A stretch of DNA of 64,000 nucleotides from Lyophyllum atratum (lineage: Eukaryota; Basidiomycota; Agaricomycetes; Agaricales; Lyophyllaceae): the NCBI GenBank assembly GCA_014905825.1, contig JACGCN010000040.1, forward strand, positions 186,001 through 250,000. The letters are read 5' to 3'. Under the pieces are notes generated by a model. That model had not been told where the DNA came from, did not search any database, and saw nothing but the letters and a program-made list of their open reading frames with translations. Each line of letters starts with the position of its first letter. The stretch's first letter is position 1. The translations under genes and the position numbers were made by a program. This document shows, piece after piece, positions 46,101-54,337 of the stretch.

Positions 46101-49100
46101 GTGCCTGACGTGGTCTTCCAGGGTATCCGAGTAGATGACAATGTCATCCAAGTATACATCCATCCACCTCCCAATGTACGGGGAGAAGATGTGGTTCATC
46201 AAGGCCTGGTACGTCGCGCCACCATTGCAGTCACCTATCTGTATTACGAGGCTAACCATGTTCCCATCAGGTGTTGTCACGGTGGACCTATTCACATGTT
46301 CAGGGACGATACGAATCTGTTCGTATGCGTCCTTTCCATCTATCAAGGACTTGTAGCGTGCCTTTGATGCTCGTCGCAGGATGCCCTCGATGTCTGGCAG
46401 CGGGGATGCCATTTTCACAGTATTTGCGTTTCGTGTACGAAGGTCTACAACCGTCCGTAACTTCGGTGAGTCCCCCTTCACTTTGGGTGGTTTTGGGATA
46501 AATAACATAGGTACTGTGTTTCCAGCATTCGTTACTCGCCAGCGTCCCGTTTTTAAGTACAAATCGCGTTTCTCGGCCCATTGAGGGCGCAGGGCTTCCG
46601 GGCACCGCGACGGTCGCCACGGATAGATTGTTGTTTCGTCTATCAGAGGTATCTGATGGTTTATCGCTCGAAACGGAGGTAAGCCTGTCACGTCAGCCCC
46701 TTTGCACAGGGGTTCCGCATATTCAGCTAACTCCCTTCGCACGTGTTCCAGGCTGGTGGTAAACGCCTCGACAGCCCGCGAGGCTATCTTGGACACACCC
46801 TCGCCGACGAGGGGTCGGGCGGTATTGCTTCCGATCACCACGCGAGCGGGGTTTAGACCCACTGTGGCGCTGTGTTGGAACATCCACGGCGTCCCTAGAA
46901 TAAGGTCATAACCGGATAGGTTGGCAATATCGAAGTAACGTTCCTCGTCTATTTTCTGGTATTTGATGTTAACCCTCGTCCCCAAGTTTACCTTGGAGCG
47001 AGACCCCTGCACCGCTAGTTGCAGTGACAACGGTTTCACTAACTCAATCCGTTTCACTTTCAACTGGTCCGCCAAAGTGGATGACATGAAGTCTCCCAGA
47101 GACCCGGAGTCGAGCAATGCACGTGCAGGGTGGCCATTTACCATGACCACCACTACTAGAGGTTTCGGGACTATCCTCGTGAAGTCCTTGGGAATTGCCG
47201 CATTGCGCTGCAGACCCTCGTATGTTCCTTTCGGAACCTGGACTCCGTTCACTTGAACTGATGCCATACTCGTTGCTGGTACAGGTATCTGTCCAAGCCA
47301 GCTGCTAACCCCACAGGATTTGGCTGCCGCTGGAACTGGTCTGCGGGGCTCGTCGAACAAGCCTGAAGACGCCCCGATAGAGGTGCGTGACTCATCGGAC
47401 GGGCTGGTTGAGACACTGCTCGCTGTATCTGACACTGATTCCAGGTCTGGCATACTGCCGTCGGATTCGGGGTTTTCTATAGGTACGTCGTCGCAAACCT
47501 CGGAGTCGGTATCCGTATTTGACTGGAGGTCAGGTAGACTATCCTCGTCGCTCATCGCATCATCCGGCGGCTCCAACCCCAGTTGGTCCAGCTGGGACAC
47601 CACACCGTCGATGTCGTTGCCATTCGGAGACGCTGGATCGGATGTCTTTGGTGGGCCTGAGCCTGGGTCGTCTGGTTTCCCACCAGACGTATCCCCATCG
47701 TCATCGGGGCGACCAGCATGAGCGTGCTCGTCTGGTTGGTCCTCCCGGAGGTCCCGCATCCTCTGCGCGTACCAACTTTGGAGGTCAAACTGATTATGCC
47801 GGAGTAAGTCCACAGGTATTAATACCTCTAGGTCCCTCAGCTGATCCAGTACCATTAGTTCACTGCTGGAGCTCCGTCCAGCCTCAAATACGAAACGAAT
47901 CCTGTTTCTGTTATGGAAGTATCCTCGGTCGGCGGAGTATGGTCCACCCTGTCTGAGCTCTTCCGCGACCCACTCGCCCAAGAAGTCAAGGACTCGTGGG
48001 CCCCGGTACTGGTGGATCTCGCCAGTGTTTAGGCCCGTTGCAAACGCACGGCGCCTCGCATACCACTCGCCGAGGTGGAAGGAGGGGTCGTGCACAATGT
48101 CAGCCGGCGCGTAGTAAACCTCAGGTACTCCGAGGTCCAGTATGGAATAGTGCGTGTTCGAGCTCCTATTTATCCGGAACCTGCCTGACATCGGGCGTTC
48201 CTCATCTCCAGGAAATGGTTGTGCCGCATTCAACAGCCTTTCTGCTGTGCGAGCGAAAACATCGCCCACGGGGCAATGCTCCCGCTCCCGAGCTGTTCTC
48301 CCAGTCGGGGCACACACCGGGCAGCCGTCGTAGCAGGGTTGGTTCCCGACCCAGTCGTCGAACATGTCGTCGTTTCTTAGCTGACTTCTCAGCCAGCGTA
48401 TCAGGTCGAAAGACTCCTCCAGGAGCTGTGCGCGCGCGACGGGGTACTGACGTCCCGTCCCCCTGTGTTCGATTACATAGTATCTGCCATCTGTACTCGG
48501 TTCAACGAACCAGTCTTCTCCGGATGTGTTATATACTGGCGGGAACAAATCTTGTCCTTCCCGGACCACCATTTCCGCCCCTAGTTGTAAGACGTCACCC
48601 ATCCGAGGTCCTCTAGACCATTTATTGTCGCGTGTCAGCGATCCACCGTACTCAGCAGCCCTTCGGGTGGCATACCATTCGGACAGGTTAAAGTTCTCTT
48701 GGAACAGGAGGCTTGTGTCGATATGAACAGGGTCCCCGTGCACACCAGGGTCACTGATAAGGTGCTGTCCGCCGTCGACTTGGTATACAAAAAATCGGAA
48801 CTGATTCTCGTCCACTTCGTCGTAGCCATCATCACCATCGCACGGGTATGGCTTCATTCCCTCTAGGACCCGCATTGCTCGCCGGGCTGCGAGGTCCCCA
48901 ATCCTTTTTCGCCAAGGTGTCCGTGGGTGCAGCGCGGCCACGCCTACGGTCATGGCTCCCAGGTGCACTGTTTCGGTACTTTCAGCAAGGGTACGAAGAC
49001 GTTCGGTCTCACTTAAGTCAACATTTATGTTGAAGGAGGACATGCCCGGCGGGCCGCCTCTGGATGTTATAGAGTTGCCCTTGGGGCAATTCCGCGAGAG

Positions 49101-51296
49101 GTGTCCTGTCTCGCGGCATTTGAAGCACTTCCCAGCTGCAAGGAGTTCATTTCGTTCGTCCTTGGACAATGTATTCCTATCGTCCTTTCTATCCAGGCGC
49201 CCTCCATTGCGGCGATTCTCCCTCGAGGGGTTTGGTTTCGACGTCTGCCCTCCCCAGTTAGCGTGGGTCGAGCGTCCCTCATCACGCCGTGGTCGGTTAT
49301 CAGAGGTTCCGTTTCCACGTTCGCTCCGATTTCCTCGCTGGTTTCGGGAAGTATTGTTGCCAGGGTTCCTGCCAGCGTTTGAGGTGCCGCCGTTGGAGTT
49401 ACCTCCACCACCAGCCCCTCCCCCGCCAGTGAAGCTCCTGCCAAAGCTCCCACCGCCAGTCGAGGCCTGTCCACCGCGTCCGGAGCGTCGGCCGTCCATG
49501 ACGCTTTCGGCGATTTCAATCACCTGCGCCACATCACAGACCTCTGCCCAGGTGGATACCTCGGGGTTCAGACCTTCGCGCCATAAGCCGCGCTGGATTT
49601 CAGACCGTAGGCTGTTCCATAGTTTTACAACCCGCTCGCGCTCGTCAACCGCGCCGATCATGTTGTAAAGTTCCTCCAGTTCGTATATGAATTCTGAGAC
49701 AGGTTTGTCGTGCTGAAAACACCTCCGTAGTTTTTCGCGTTGTTTCATCCGGAAGTTAATCGGGAAGCAGTAATTAAACATCTCATTGAAGAAACGTTGT
49801 AAGTCCCATTCATATGCTGTCGTAGCCACTTTCTGAGTATAAAAGTCATAGGCACGACCTTTTAAGTAGTAGGACAAGACGAATACACGGCGGCGCCGCG
49901 ATACCCGCCCCGTGACGACGTAGTCCGTCCCTTCGGTAACGAATCGATGGAAAGCGCGACCGTCCGCGGCACCATCGTAATCACGAGGTGCGACTGGTTT
50001 CAGGGTGGACTGAGGCTTAGAGCGTCTGCTCCCTCGTCCTTTCCCTCTGGGGCTCCGACGCCTTTTCCTCCTACCGCCCCGAGGGGAGGAGGACGAAGAC
50101 GAAGTTGGGGAGCCGGTCTGTGACGAGTCGTCATCGGTAGAGATGGACAATGTCGAGCTTGGTGAGCTCGAAGAGCTCGGTGGGTCCGGTTTCAACGACG
50201 CTCTCCTGACCGTGGAGGTAAGTGTTTTGGATTCAGCTCGTTTTACGGCCCCTAATGCCTGGCCCAAGTAGCTCTCAGGCGCGATCTGGGATAACGGTGT
50301 GATAGCCGCCACCTTGGACGCCCTCCGAGACTTTGCTCGTTGCGATGCTCCAACGGCCTCTGCGACTTGTTTAGCCATGGTTTCAGACATCGGGGTTGGC
50401 AACCTCGAGTGTACGCCACCCGCTTTTTTGGTGTCGGTCCGGGCGACGCCCGACGGTTGTCTCATCTTAGGCGCCTCGTCGTCCGAGGCGTCCTCTACCC
50501 ATGCCTTGACACGTCGTGGTCTCACTCCCTGAAGTTGTTCAGGGGTAACCTCGTCGTCCATGGCAGGGTCAGGTGTGAGGCTGTCAGCTTTAGGTGCTAA
50601 GCCGTCCTGGGGCTCCCTTTTCAGGTGAGACATATCCGCGGTGTCGCGGGCAGCTTTGCTAACCGCCCATGTTTCTAGTTCGCGTCCCTGAGCCTCGACC
50701 GACAGCTCATCTGGAGGAACCCCTGCCGCTCCCCAGTTAGCGGGATCGACAGTTTTGCCTTTCGGCGGTCCCGTCATGCTGGAGCTTTCGTCGTCGAGCG
50801 GTTTCTCTGCTTGTAATTTAGCATAGCGTCTATTAATTAGTTTCTGTTGTTCTGCTGTCAAGCTGTCTGCAGCTGCAGCAACCGCGGTGTCCTGTTCCGG
50901 GGTAAGGTTCCTTTTTCTCAAATCAGGGTCAATTCGGACCCCTTTGTTCATTTTTCGTAATGATTCTAGACTGCGCGCCCGTCGGGACTTAACCACTGTC
51001 CATGGGCGTTCGTTCTCAGACTCAGATGAACTCAGTTCAGATTCTGAATCAACATTTTTATTATTTCCGTTGCCGGGTACGGCTAGGGTTTCCCTATGGG
51101 TTGGTTCGTCGTGCTGACTCGCAGACGATGGTGGTCGGAGTGCGGCCACGTCGCTATAAGAGCGCACTGGTACCTCCGGACTCTTTGGAATTTCCGGAAT
51201 TTTTTTGTTAGCTTTTTTATTGGGTAAGGTTTGCTTACTGGTTGCGACTGCGGCGCTAGCAGGACCGCGAGTACGGAGGTTGTAGCGCATAGACAT
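42315..51296 (-). CDS. Gag-Pol polyprotein of the Gypsy element, 2,993 aa, with accessory modules
   Basis: It encodes all replication enzymes in one frame without a gag-pol shift. Approximate residues: charged disordered N-terminus 1-430; gag capsid-like 440-600; zinc knuckle CFKCRETGHLSRNC ~723-736; four ~100-aa repeats ~830-1185 with FNLSEWYATRR, SFDLIRWLRSQ, FHLGEWYARRR and FDLQSWYAQRM; acidic linker; protease LLDSGS ~1393 and YDLILGTPW; RT with SLIDGKDAYEQ and YLDD ~1714; RNase H with LITDGCATG and ADALSRM; integrase zinc finger H-H-C-C (HLGASKTL...CKTCQTC) ~2203 and catalytic D, D, E in IDFVGP, SDRDVLF and STERANR ~2273-2370; GPY YIGPYKLL; chromodomain from EWAVDRI ~2574. From MSTPSRN (~2705) a 289-aa extension follows. 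Typical Gypsy polyproteins are about half to two thirds this length. No stop or shift breaks it. Confidence 0.95.
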   Translation of the reverse strand: MSMRYNLRTRGPASAAVATSKQTLPNKKANKKIPEIPKSPEVPVRSYSDVAALRPPSSASQHDEPTHRETLAVPGNGNNKNVDSESELSSSESENERPWTVVKSRRARSLESLRKMNKGVRIDPDLRKRNLTPEQDTAVAAAADSLTAEQQKLINRRYAKLQAEKPLDDESSSMTGPPKGKTVDPANWGAAGVPPDELSVEAQGRELETWAVSKAARDTADMSHLKREPQDGLAPKADSLTPDPAMDDEVTPEQLQGVRPRRVKAWVEDASDDEAPKMRQPSGVARTDTKKAGGVHSRLPTPMSETMAKQVAEAVGASQRAKSRRASKVAAITPLSQIAPESYLGQALGAVKRAESKTLTSTVRRASLKPDPPSSSSSPSSTLSISTDDDSSQTGSPTSSSSSSPRGGRRKRRRSPRGKGRGSRRSKPQSTLKPVAPRDYDGAADGRAFHRFVTEGTDYVVTGRVSRRRRVFVLSYYLKGRAYDFYTQKVATTAYEWDLQRFFNEMFNYCFPINFRMKQREKLRRCFQHDKPVSEFIYELEELYNMIGAVDERERVVKLWNSLRSEIQRGLWREGLNPEVSTWAEVCDVAQVIEIAESVMDGRRSGRGGQASTGGGSFGRSFTGGGGAGGGGNSNGGTSNAGRNPGNNTSRNQRGNRSERGNGTSDNRPRRDEGRSTHANWGGQTSKPNPSRENRRNGGRLDRKDDRNTLSKDERNELLAAGKCFKCRETGHLSRNCPKGNSITSRGGPPGMSSFNINVDLSETERLRTLAESTETVHLGAMTVGVAALHPRTPWRKRIGDLAARRAMRVLEGMKPYPCDGDDGYDEVDENQFRFFVYQVDGGQHLISDPGVHGDPVHIDTSLLFQENFNLSEWYATRRAAEYGGSLTRDNKWSRGPRMGDVLQLGAEMVVREGQDLFPPVYNTSGEDWFVEPSTDGRYYVIEHRGTGRQYPVARAQLLEESFDLIRWLRSQLRNDDMFDDWVGNQPCYDGCPVCAPTGRTAREREHCPVGDVFARTAERLLNAAQPFPGDEERPMSGRFRINRSSNTHYSILDLGVPEVYYAPADIVHDPSFHLGEWYARRRAFATGLNTGEIHQYRGPRVLDFLGEWVAEELRQGGPYSADRGYFHNRNRIRFVFEAGRSSSSELMVLDQLRDLEVLIPVDLLRHNQFDLQSWYAQRMRDLREDQPDEHAHAGRPDDDGDTSGGKPDDPGSGPPKTSDPASPNGNDIDGVVSQLDQLGLEPPDDAMSDEDSLPDLQSNTDTDSEVCDDVPIENPESDGSMPDLESVSDTASSVSTSPSDESRTSIGASSGLFDEPRRPVPAAAKSCGVSSWLGQIPVPATSMASVQVNGVQVPKGTYEGLQRNAAIPKDFTRIVPKPLVVVVMVNGHPARALLDSGSLGDFMSSTLADQLKVKRIELVKPLSLQLAVQGSRSKVNLGTRVNIKYQKIDEERYFDIANLSGYDLILGTPWMFQHSATVGLNPARVVIGSNTARPLVGEGVSKIASRAVEAFTTSLEHVRRELAEYAEPLCKGADVTGLPPFRAINHQIPLIDETTIYPWRPSRCPEALRPQWAEKRDLYLKTGRWRVTNAGNTVPMLFIPKPPKVKGDSPKLRTVVDLRTRNANTVKMASPLPDIEGILRRASKARYKSLIDGKDAYEQIRIVPEHVNRSTVTTPDGNMVSLVIQIGDCNGGATYQALMNHIFSPYIGRWMDVYLDDIVIYSDTLEDHVRHVKTVIDVLRKEKLYLSKDKLHFLQDELKLLGHIIGKDGIRMDPVKVESVLAWKTPTNRDLLRGFLGSVGYLADDLAAVRIPMGILHGLTGDTVSFRWDYTHQRAFEDIKRIVDAGRNHCRVPLTYAKDADPVFLITDGCATGIAGVVAQGKDWSSARVAAFFSAKLSSAQRNYPVHEIEMLAGVEAMLRHADILQGVHFTWITDHKGLIHLIKQKGLSGRQARWLEKLGEFDFDVEYVMGADNVLADALSRMYSNDAPGTVRAKSEYTYHDIVYNDVSIEQNITMPLLAGIEASAAVPKPRTRTTRPGAETGRPETSREFASRMRPHITLRPPKAPPVETAETSAEFAARMKSKMFVLKGPTKNGPEVPPTAARSEPTDVEPRPFDQMAAGEPGSLLNVMTEASGGIDLHDVLRGAYKGDTAYKPILENPRHYRNFEVSNELIYIKLNDRKLLCIPKCFHRGRSIREIIILEAHSLLAHLGASKTLAYIRDHVWWKDVAADVAAFCKTCQTCKRSKPSNQKPYGLLNPLRVPAQPWEAIGIDFVGPLPESKNRDGTFNSLTVVIDLLTAMVHLIPGRVDYKAKDIAELMFEHIYKLHGLPKSIVSDRDVLFTSAFWTRLHELVGTELRMSSAYHPETDGSTERANRTVTQMIRQCIDPKQKTWVAKLPAIEFAINSARSSTTGYAPFFLNTGRMPRSMIWDSAKQSEYPGIRNFALERKHAVMKAHDSILAARVKQTRDANRKRRLVPFTEGDMVYLSTKNISFPKGLARKLIPKYIGPYKLLRDFKNQSFRVDLPSHLKQRGVHDVFHASLMRVHVPNDDRLFPGRLDTQLGNADGTDGEWAVDRIIGHAGSREDAVFEILWKSGDVTWLPFYQIEHLNALEPYLELLGVEKIADLPVGSGKPPRDDPQIFVGSVVTKFDDLPSGRCHKKASLPLRHRPIPHTPHSCPTHHQRELCTPHHACTLTLPPPHDMSTPSRNPWGNPYLWRIHPTTFTYRKGNSGPIWSFHAGQIRSFIAYDGDLRASRTTNEPFGYEMFARLYNEAPGDFERFAYRTSSGATVAPGHGVNMSRFRVSEEDIIDRQGFRNGAYLDREQFEWYQEWRDTALSRLKATGDSREKGKKRKMDSDPERAGSGSRKFGRQRGRDPVDSDVVMQDPARAISPPMDWDSYMAGTPFAQSPEASREPSATPATPVASSSALATTTDDAAVAADGGASTSAAPDVASGSVKSSGSGKFPKVGVAVAADYPTIRKTRKPKDKED

Positions 51297-51452
51297 GTCG
51301 GGATGTGTCGAAGGTTACTTGAGGTGATAACAATGAGTCGAAAGGTGTCGCCGAGTACGGGTAGTCGCGGTTGATCAGACCACGGTGTTCCAGAGACAGG
51401 GCGAGGATAGAGTAAGTGGGTAGAGGTTGAACGACTTGTTAAGTCAAAAATA

Positions 51453-51831
51453 TGTGAGGGAAGCGTGACAAGAGTGACGGTTCAATCACAATGAAGTTTA
51501 GAGGTCACTCGAAAGACTGTGATAAGTGTTCGAATTTCTCTGAGGGCTACGTCTAAATCTACCCAGTATTTATACGAAGCCCTTTGTCTAAAAATAATCT
51601 AGATTTCTATGTGTGAGTCAAGTAAAATTTACGATCTGTAAGTGAAGGAAATTTTAGAAAATAGTTTTCTGAATAATTTGTAAGTTGAAGAAAGTTTTCG
51701 TGTCGGTGAAAAAAGTAAGTAAAAGAGAAAATGAAATTGTAGGTGAAGGAAGGAGAGGTAAATCGTTGAGGAGCCAGCGACGAGTGATGGTGATGGAACG
51801 TGGTCGCGTGTGACGTAACGGTTTCCTCACA
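51453..51831 (-). repeat. 5' LTR of the Gypsy element
   Basis: It is 379 bp, with the same sequence as 41905-42283. It provides the promoter of the element; its outer end is 137 bp from the APC10 start codon. Confidence 0.96.
51567..51574 (-). promoter_or_regulatory. Probable TATA box in the 5' LTR
   Basis: TATAAATA in sense orientation, inside CTTCGTATAAATACTGGG. Transcription would begin roughly 30 bp further on (leftwards) and read into gag. The same box is in the 3' LTR at 42019-42026. Confidence 0.65.
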
Positions 51832-51836
51832 TCAAG
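51832..51836. repeat. Target-site duplication, right copy (TCAAG)
   Basis: It directly follows the CCTCACA end of the element and equals 41900-41904. Confidence 0.95.
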
Positions 51837-51968
51837 TTACGACTCCGACCCTTGCCTCCAACTTCCATTCTCAATATATGTCTCTGAATCTGCAGCCAGG
51901 CGCTACCCTAAACACCCCGGACGACGGTACCCCGCTCATTCATTCTGGTATGGACCTCAACTTTCTCG

Positions 51969-52763
51969 ATGAATCAGAGTTTTCACTCCCTTACTCCAGC
52001 CACTGAGCCGCCTCCGCATCTCCCATGGCCAGACATTTCTTCGCGTGCCAAGTGGTCCGTCTCGTCCTATAAATTTGGATTTGGTTCAGAATGTCTCCGG
52101 GACGACGATCCAGATACATTTTGGCAGTGAGTAGTAGTAGGACGCGTCATCCTTCACGCTGATCGAGTTGTCTTTTTGTACAGTTCGGACGGGCCACAGC
52201 CGCATTTCATCACGGCCGAATTTCCTCGCAAAGTAGCCATCCAGGTATACCTGCTATCGTACGTTATAAAGCCCAAAAAGTTCTGACTTCTTTGCAGAAA
52301 ATCAGCATCCACCTCAGTTACCCTCAGGACGACTCTTATACCCCATCAGCCCTTGCAATACGCGCTGGAACAGGCCCAAGTGATCTTCAGGACGTGCGTG
52401 TTGTGACGCTAGAGAAACCGGAGGGGTGGATTACGTTTGATGTCTCTTCTGAGCCTAATGAGGAGGGCGATGGGCTGTACGTTGCATTTGAACCCACTCT
52501 GAATCCACCATTGACGCAGAATTTGAACCCTAGGGCCCCCGTATATGCTTACGTCCTGCAGATCATTATTGCAGCAAACCATATGAGCGGAAAAGACACG
52601 CATGTCCGTGGTCTCAAAATACTCGGGCCCGTCGAGTATGTCGTCGTCTTTCATCACGTACCAGCTACGTCCTCATATTTTGGCTCCTAGGGAACACACG
52701 TCGGGCGACGATCCATTTGCTTTCACCTCGCCCGCATTCAAGATGTTCGAGACTGTCCGCTAA
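51969..52763 (+). CDS. APC10: Anaphase-promoting complex subunit 10 (Doc1)
   Basis: Apc10/Doc1 sits in the APC/C ubiquitin ligase and helps bind D-box substrates during mitosis. Exons 51969-52126, 52184-52244, 52298-52635 and 52691-52763 give 209 aa. The DOC domain fills most of it: ISSRAKWSVSSYKFGFGSE, LRDDDPDTFWHSDGPQPHFI, then KISIHLSYPQDDSYTPS, LAIRAGTGPSDLQDVR, VLQIIIAANHMSGKDTHVRG and LKILGP. The last exon ends FAFTSPAFKMFETVR, like the family's C-terminal tail. Without the last splice the frame would stop at 52690 in a non-family sequence, so the spliced end is preferred. The start MNQSFHSLTPATEPP is the first ATG of this frame. The 5' LTR of the Gypsy element begins 137 bp upstream. 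Confidence 0.93.
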
Positions 52764-52849
52764 TACGCGTCAATTCCATTGCCCATTCACATTTATCACT
52801 ACATTCTTGATCAAAACCTCCATTGTACAACTCTTGTCACTACAAACCC

Positions 52850-54025
52850 CTACACATCGGGCCATAGCTGTTTCATATCCTCTTGAACATCAAGGACGTC
52901 TGGCAGCGTTTCCTCACACGGTCCAAGGAACACATAATCCGCCTCCTCGTCGCCTGTCGACCGCCCAAGATTAAACACCGCAACCGTTCCCCCATTCTTC
53001 TTCACCTGCGACGCGAAACTCGCTGCGGGAACCACCTACAGTACCCAACCCTGGCATTAGATCTCTAATTCCAATCAGCCATAACCCAACTCACAGTGGA
53101 AGACGTCCCAACCACCAACAACAAATCACACCCACTCATCTTCCTCGCGATCTCCCCCATCAGCGGCGGCACCTCCCCAAACCACACCACCTCCGGTCTT
53201 AATAAGCCTCCACATTTCCCGTACCTATTCGACCCCGTCCAAGCGTCACCGCCACACTTGGGGATCTGATCTACCGTGATCGCGGTCTCAGAAGCCTCGC
53301 CAGGATCCTGTGTCTCCAGCTGGGCGAGCGCTGCGGCGAGCACGGGTGCGTAGGAGCGTTGGATGTGTTGGCAAGATGTACAGCGCGTGATGAACATGTC
53401 ACCGTGCATCTCGATAAGGGACTCAACAGGCGACGTCGCGTCGCCCGCTGCTCCTGCCTCCGTGGGAAGCGTCTCCAGTACCCGCAAAGCAAGAGCGTCA
53501 ATGTTTTGCGTGACGTGTAGAGGACGCTTGGTGTGAGGGGCGATGCGGGCACTTGTCGGGCCGTATGCGAGGGCTGCGAGAGCGCGGTGTGCATCGTTCG
53601 GCTTTGCGAGGAGATACCTGAGGTTGAATATGATACGAGTTGCAGGGGCGGCATCGGGATGTGGTTGCTTACTCGGATCGACGCCGATGGTAGAACTTCC
53701 ATACGCCGACGGGGTCGTCTTTGAACGCTTGAAGCGTGGCGTAAGTGTTCGGGTCCTGCACGCGTCGCAGATCTCAGTACTCAGCTATGTAATTACGAAA
53801 TTATGATAGCCCTCAGGTGCTGCTTACGAAGTTGTTCCAGAGTGAGTTATCTGAGTTGCGATACGTTGGTATGCCTGCAATTTCCGTGGTAAGGTACTAT
53901 TGTTAACCAGTCTGGACATGGAACGAACCTGAGGCGGCCGATAGGCCAGCGCCAGAGAGGATGATAACACTCTTCGCGGATGCGAGGACGGCCCTGAAGG
54001 AAGTTTTGTCGGATGAGGGGGCCAT
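52850..54025 (-). CDS. Sirtuin, SIRT5-like NAD-dependent protein deacylase
   Basis: It removes acyl groups (in SIRT5: succinyl, malonyl, glutaryl) from lysine using NAD. Exons 53929-54025, 53828-53874, 53673-53755, 53095-53617 and 52850-53035 join to 936 nt (311 aa). NAD-binding motif: [18 protein letters not shown]. The pocket sequence [10 protein letters not shown] carries the Tyr-x-x-Arg pair that distinguishes SIRT5-type enzymes. TQNIDAL, the catalytic His in IEMHGDMF, four zinc cysteines (CTSC; CGG...KCGG), then [21 protein letters not shown] and FNLGR complete the core. It has no obvious long targeting peptide. The gene is convergent with APC10; the stops are 86 bp apart. Class is well supported; substrate is inferred. 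Confidence 0.92.
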
Positions 54026-54337
54026 GGTAAAGGACAAAACACAACGTCGAAATCAAAGAGTTGGTTACCATTGTTCAAGTTGTGATGGGTAGTGTCACTG
54101 TGGGCGTGCGTGACCGTGATATCCACAAAACTTAGTGGCAATACTAAGTCGATTGCATATAAGAGAAAAGGCAACGCCAACGGAGGCGGCAAGGGATAGA
54201 TAGAATTAAACTGCCATACCGGTACTAACACAAAATTCGAATCAACGATGAGCCCAAGCCAAGAAAATCGAAAAAGAACAGCCCATATCAAAACCTCTTA
54301 AGCCGCAAACCTCCTCAAAAGTCAGTTCAGCAACAAA
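54026..54337. other. Intergenic, sirtuin promoter side
   Basis: 312 bp between the sirtuin start and the stop of the saccharopine-dehydrogenase-like gene on the same strand; nothing specific seen. Confidence 0.5.

Larger units (their letters stand above)
41905..51831 (-). mobile_element. Full-length Ty3/Gypsy LTR retrotransposon with chromodomain, 9,927 bp
   Basis: Two 379-bp direct LTRs bound an internal region with a single minus-strand gag-pol frame. Domain order gag, zinc knuckle, protease, RT, RNase H, integrase, GPY/F and chromodomain marks Ty3/Gypsy (chromovirus branch). The ends are TG...CA with inverted TGTGAGG/CCTCACA, flanked by TCAAG duplications. The LTRs read as identical, so insertion is recent and the copy may still be active. 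In sense orientation the 5' LTR is at 51453-51831, the leader at 51297-51452 and the coding frame at 42315-51296. The 3' LTR follows 31 bp after the stop. No standard tRNA primer site is visible right after the 5' LTR. At almost 10 kb it is long for the group, owing to extra coding modules. Confidence 0.97.

Noticed and set aside
47320..49668. Long plus-strand frames inside the Gypsy element
   Set aside because: They are antisense to the continuous gag-pol frame and low in complexity; no known antisense gene of Gypsy elements.
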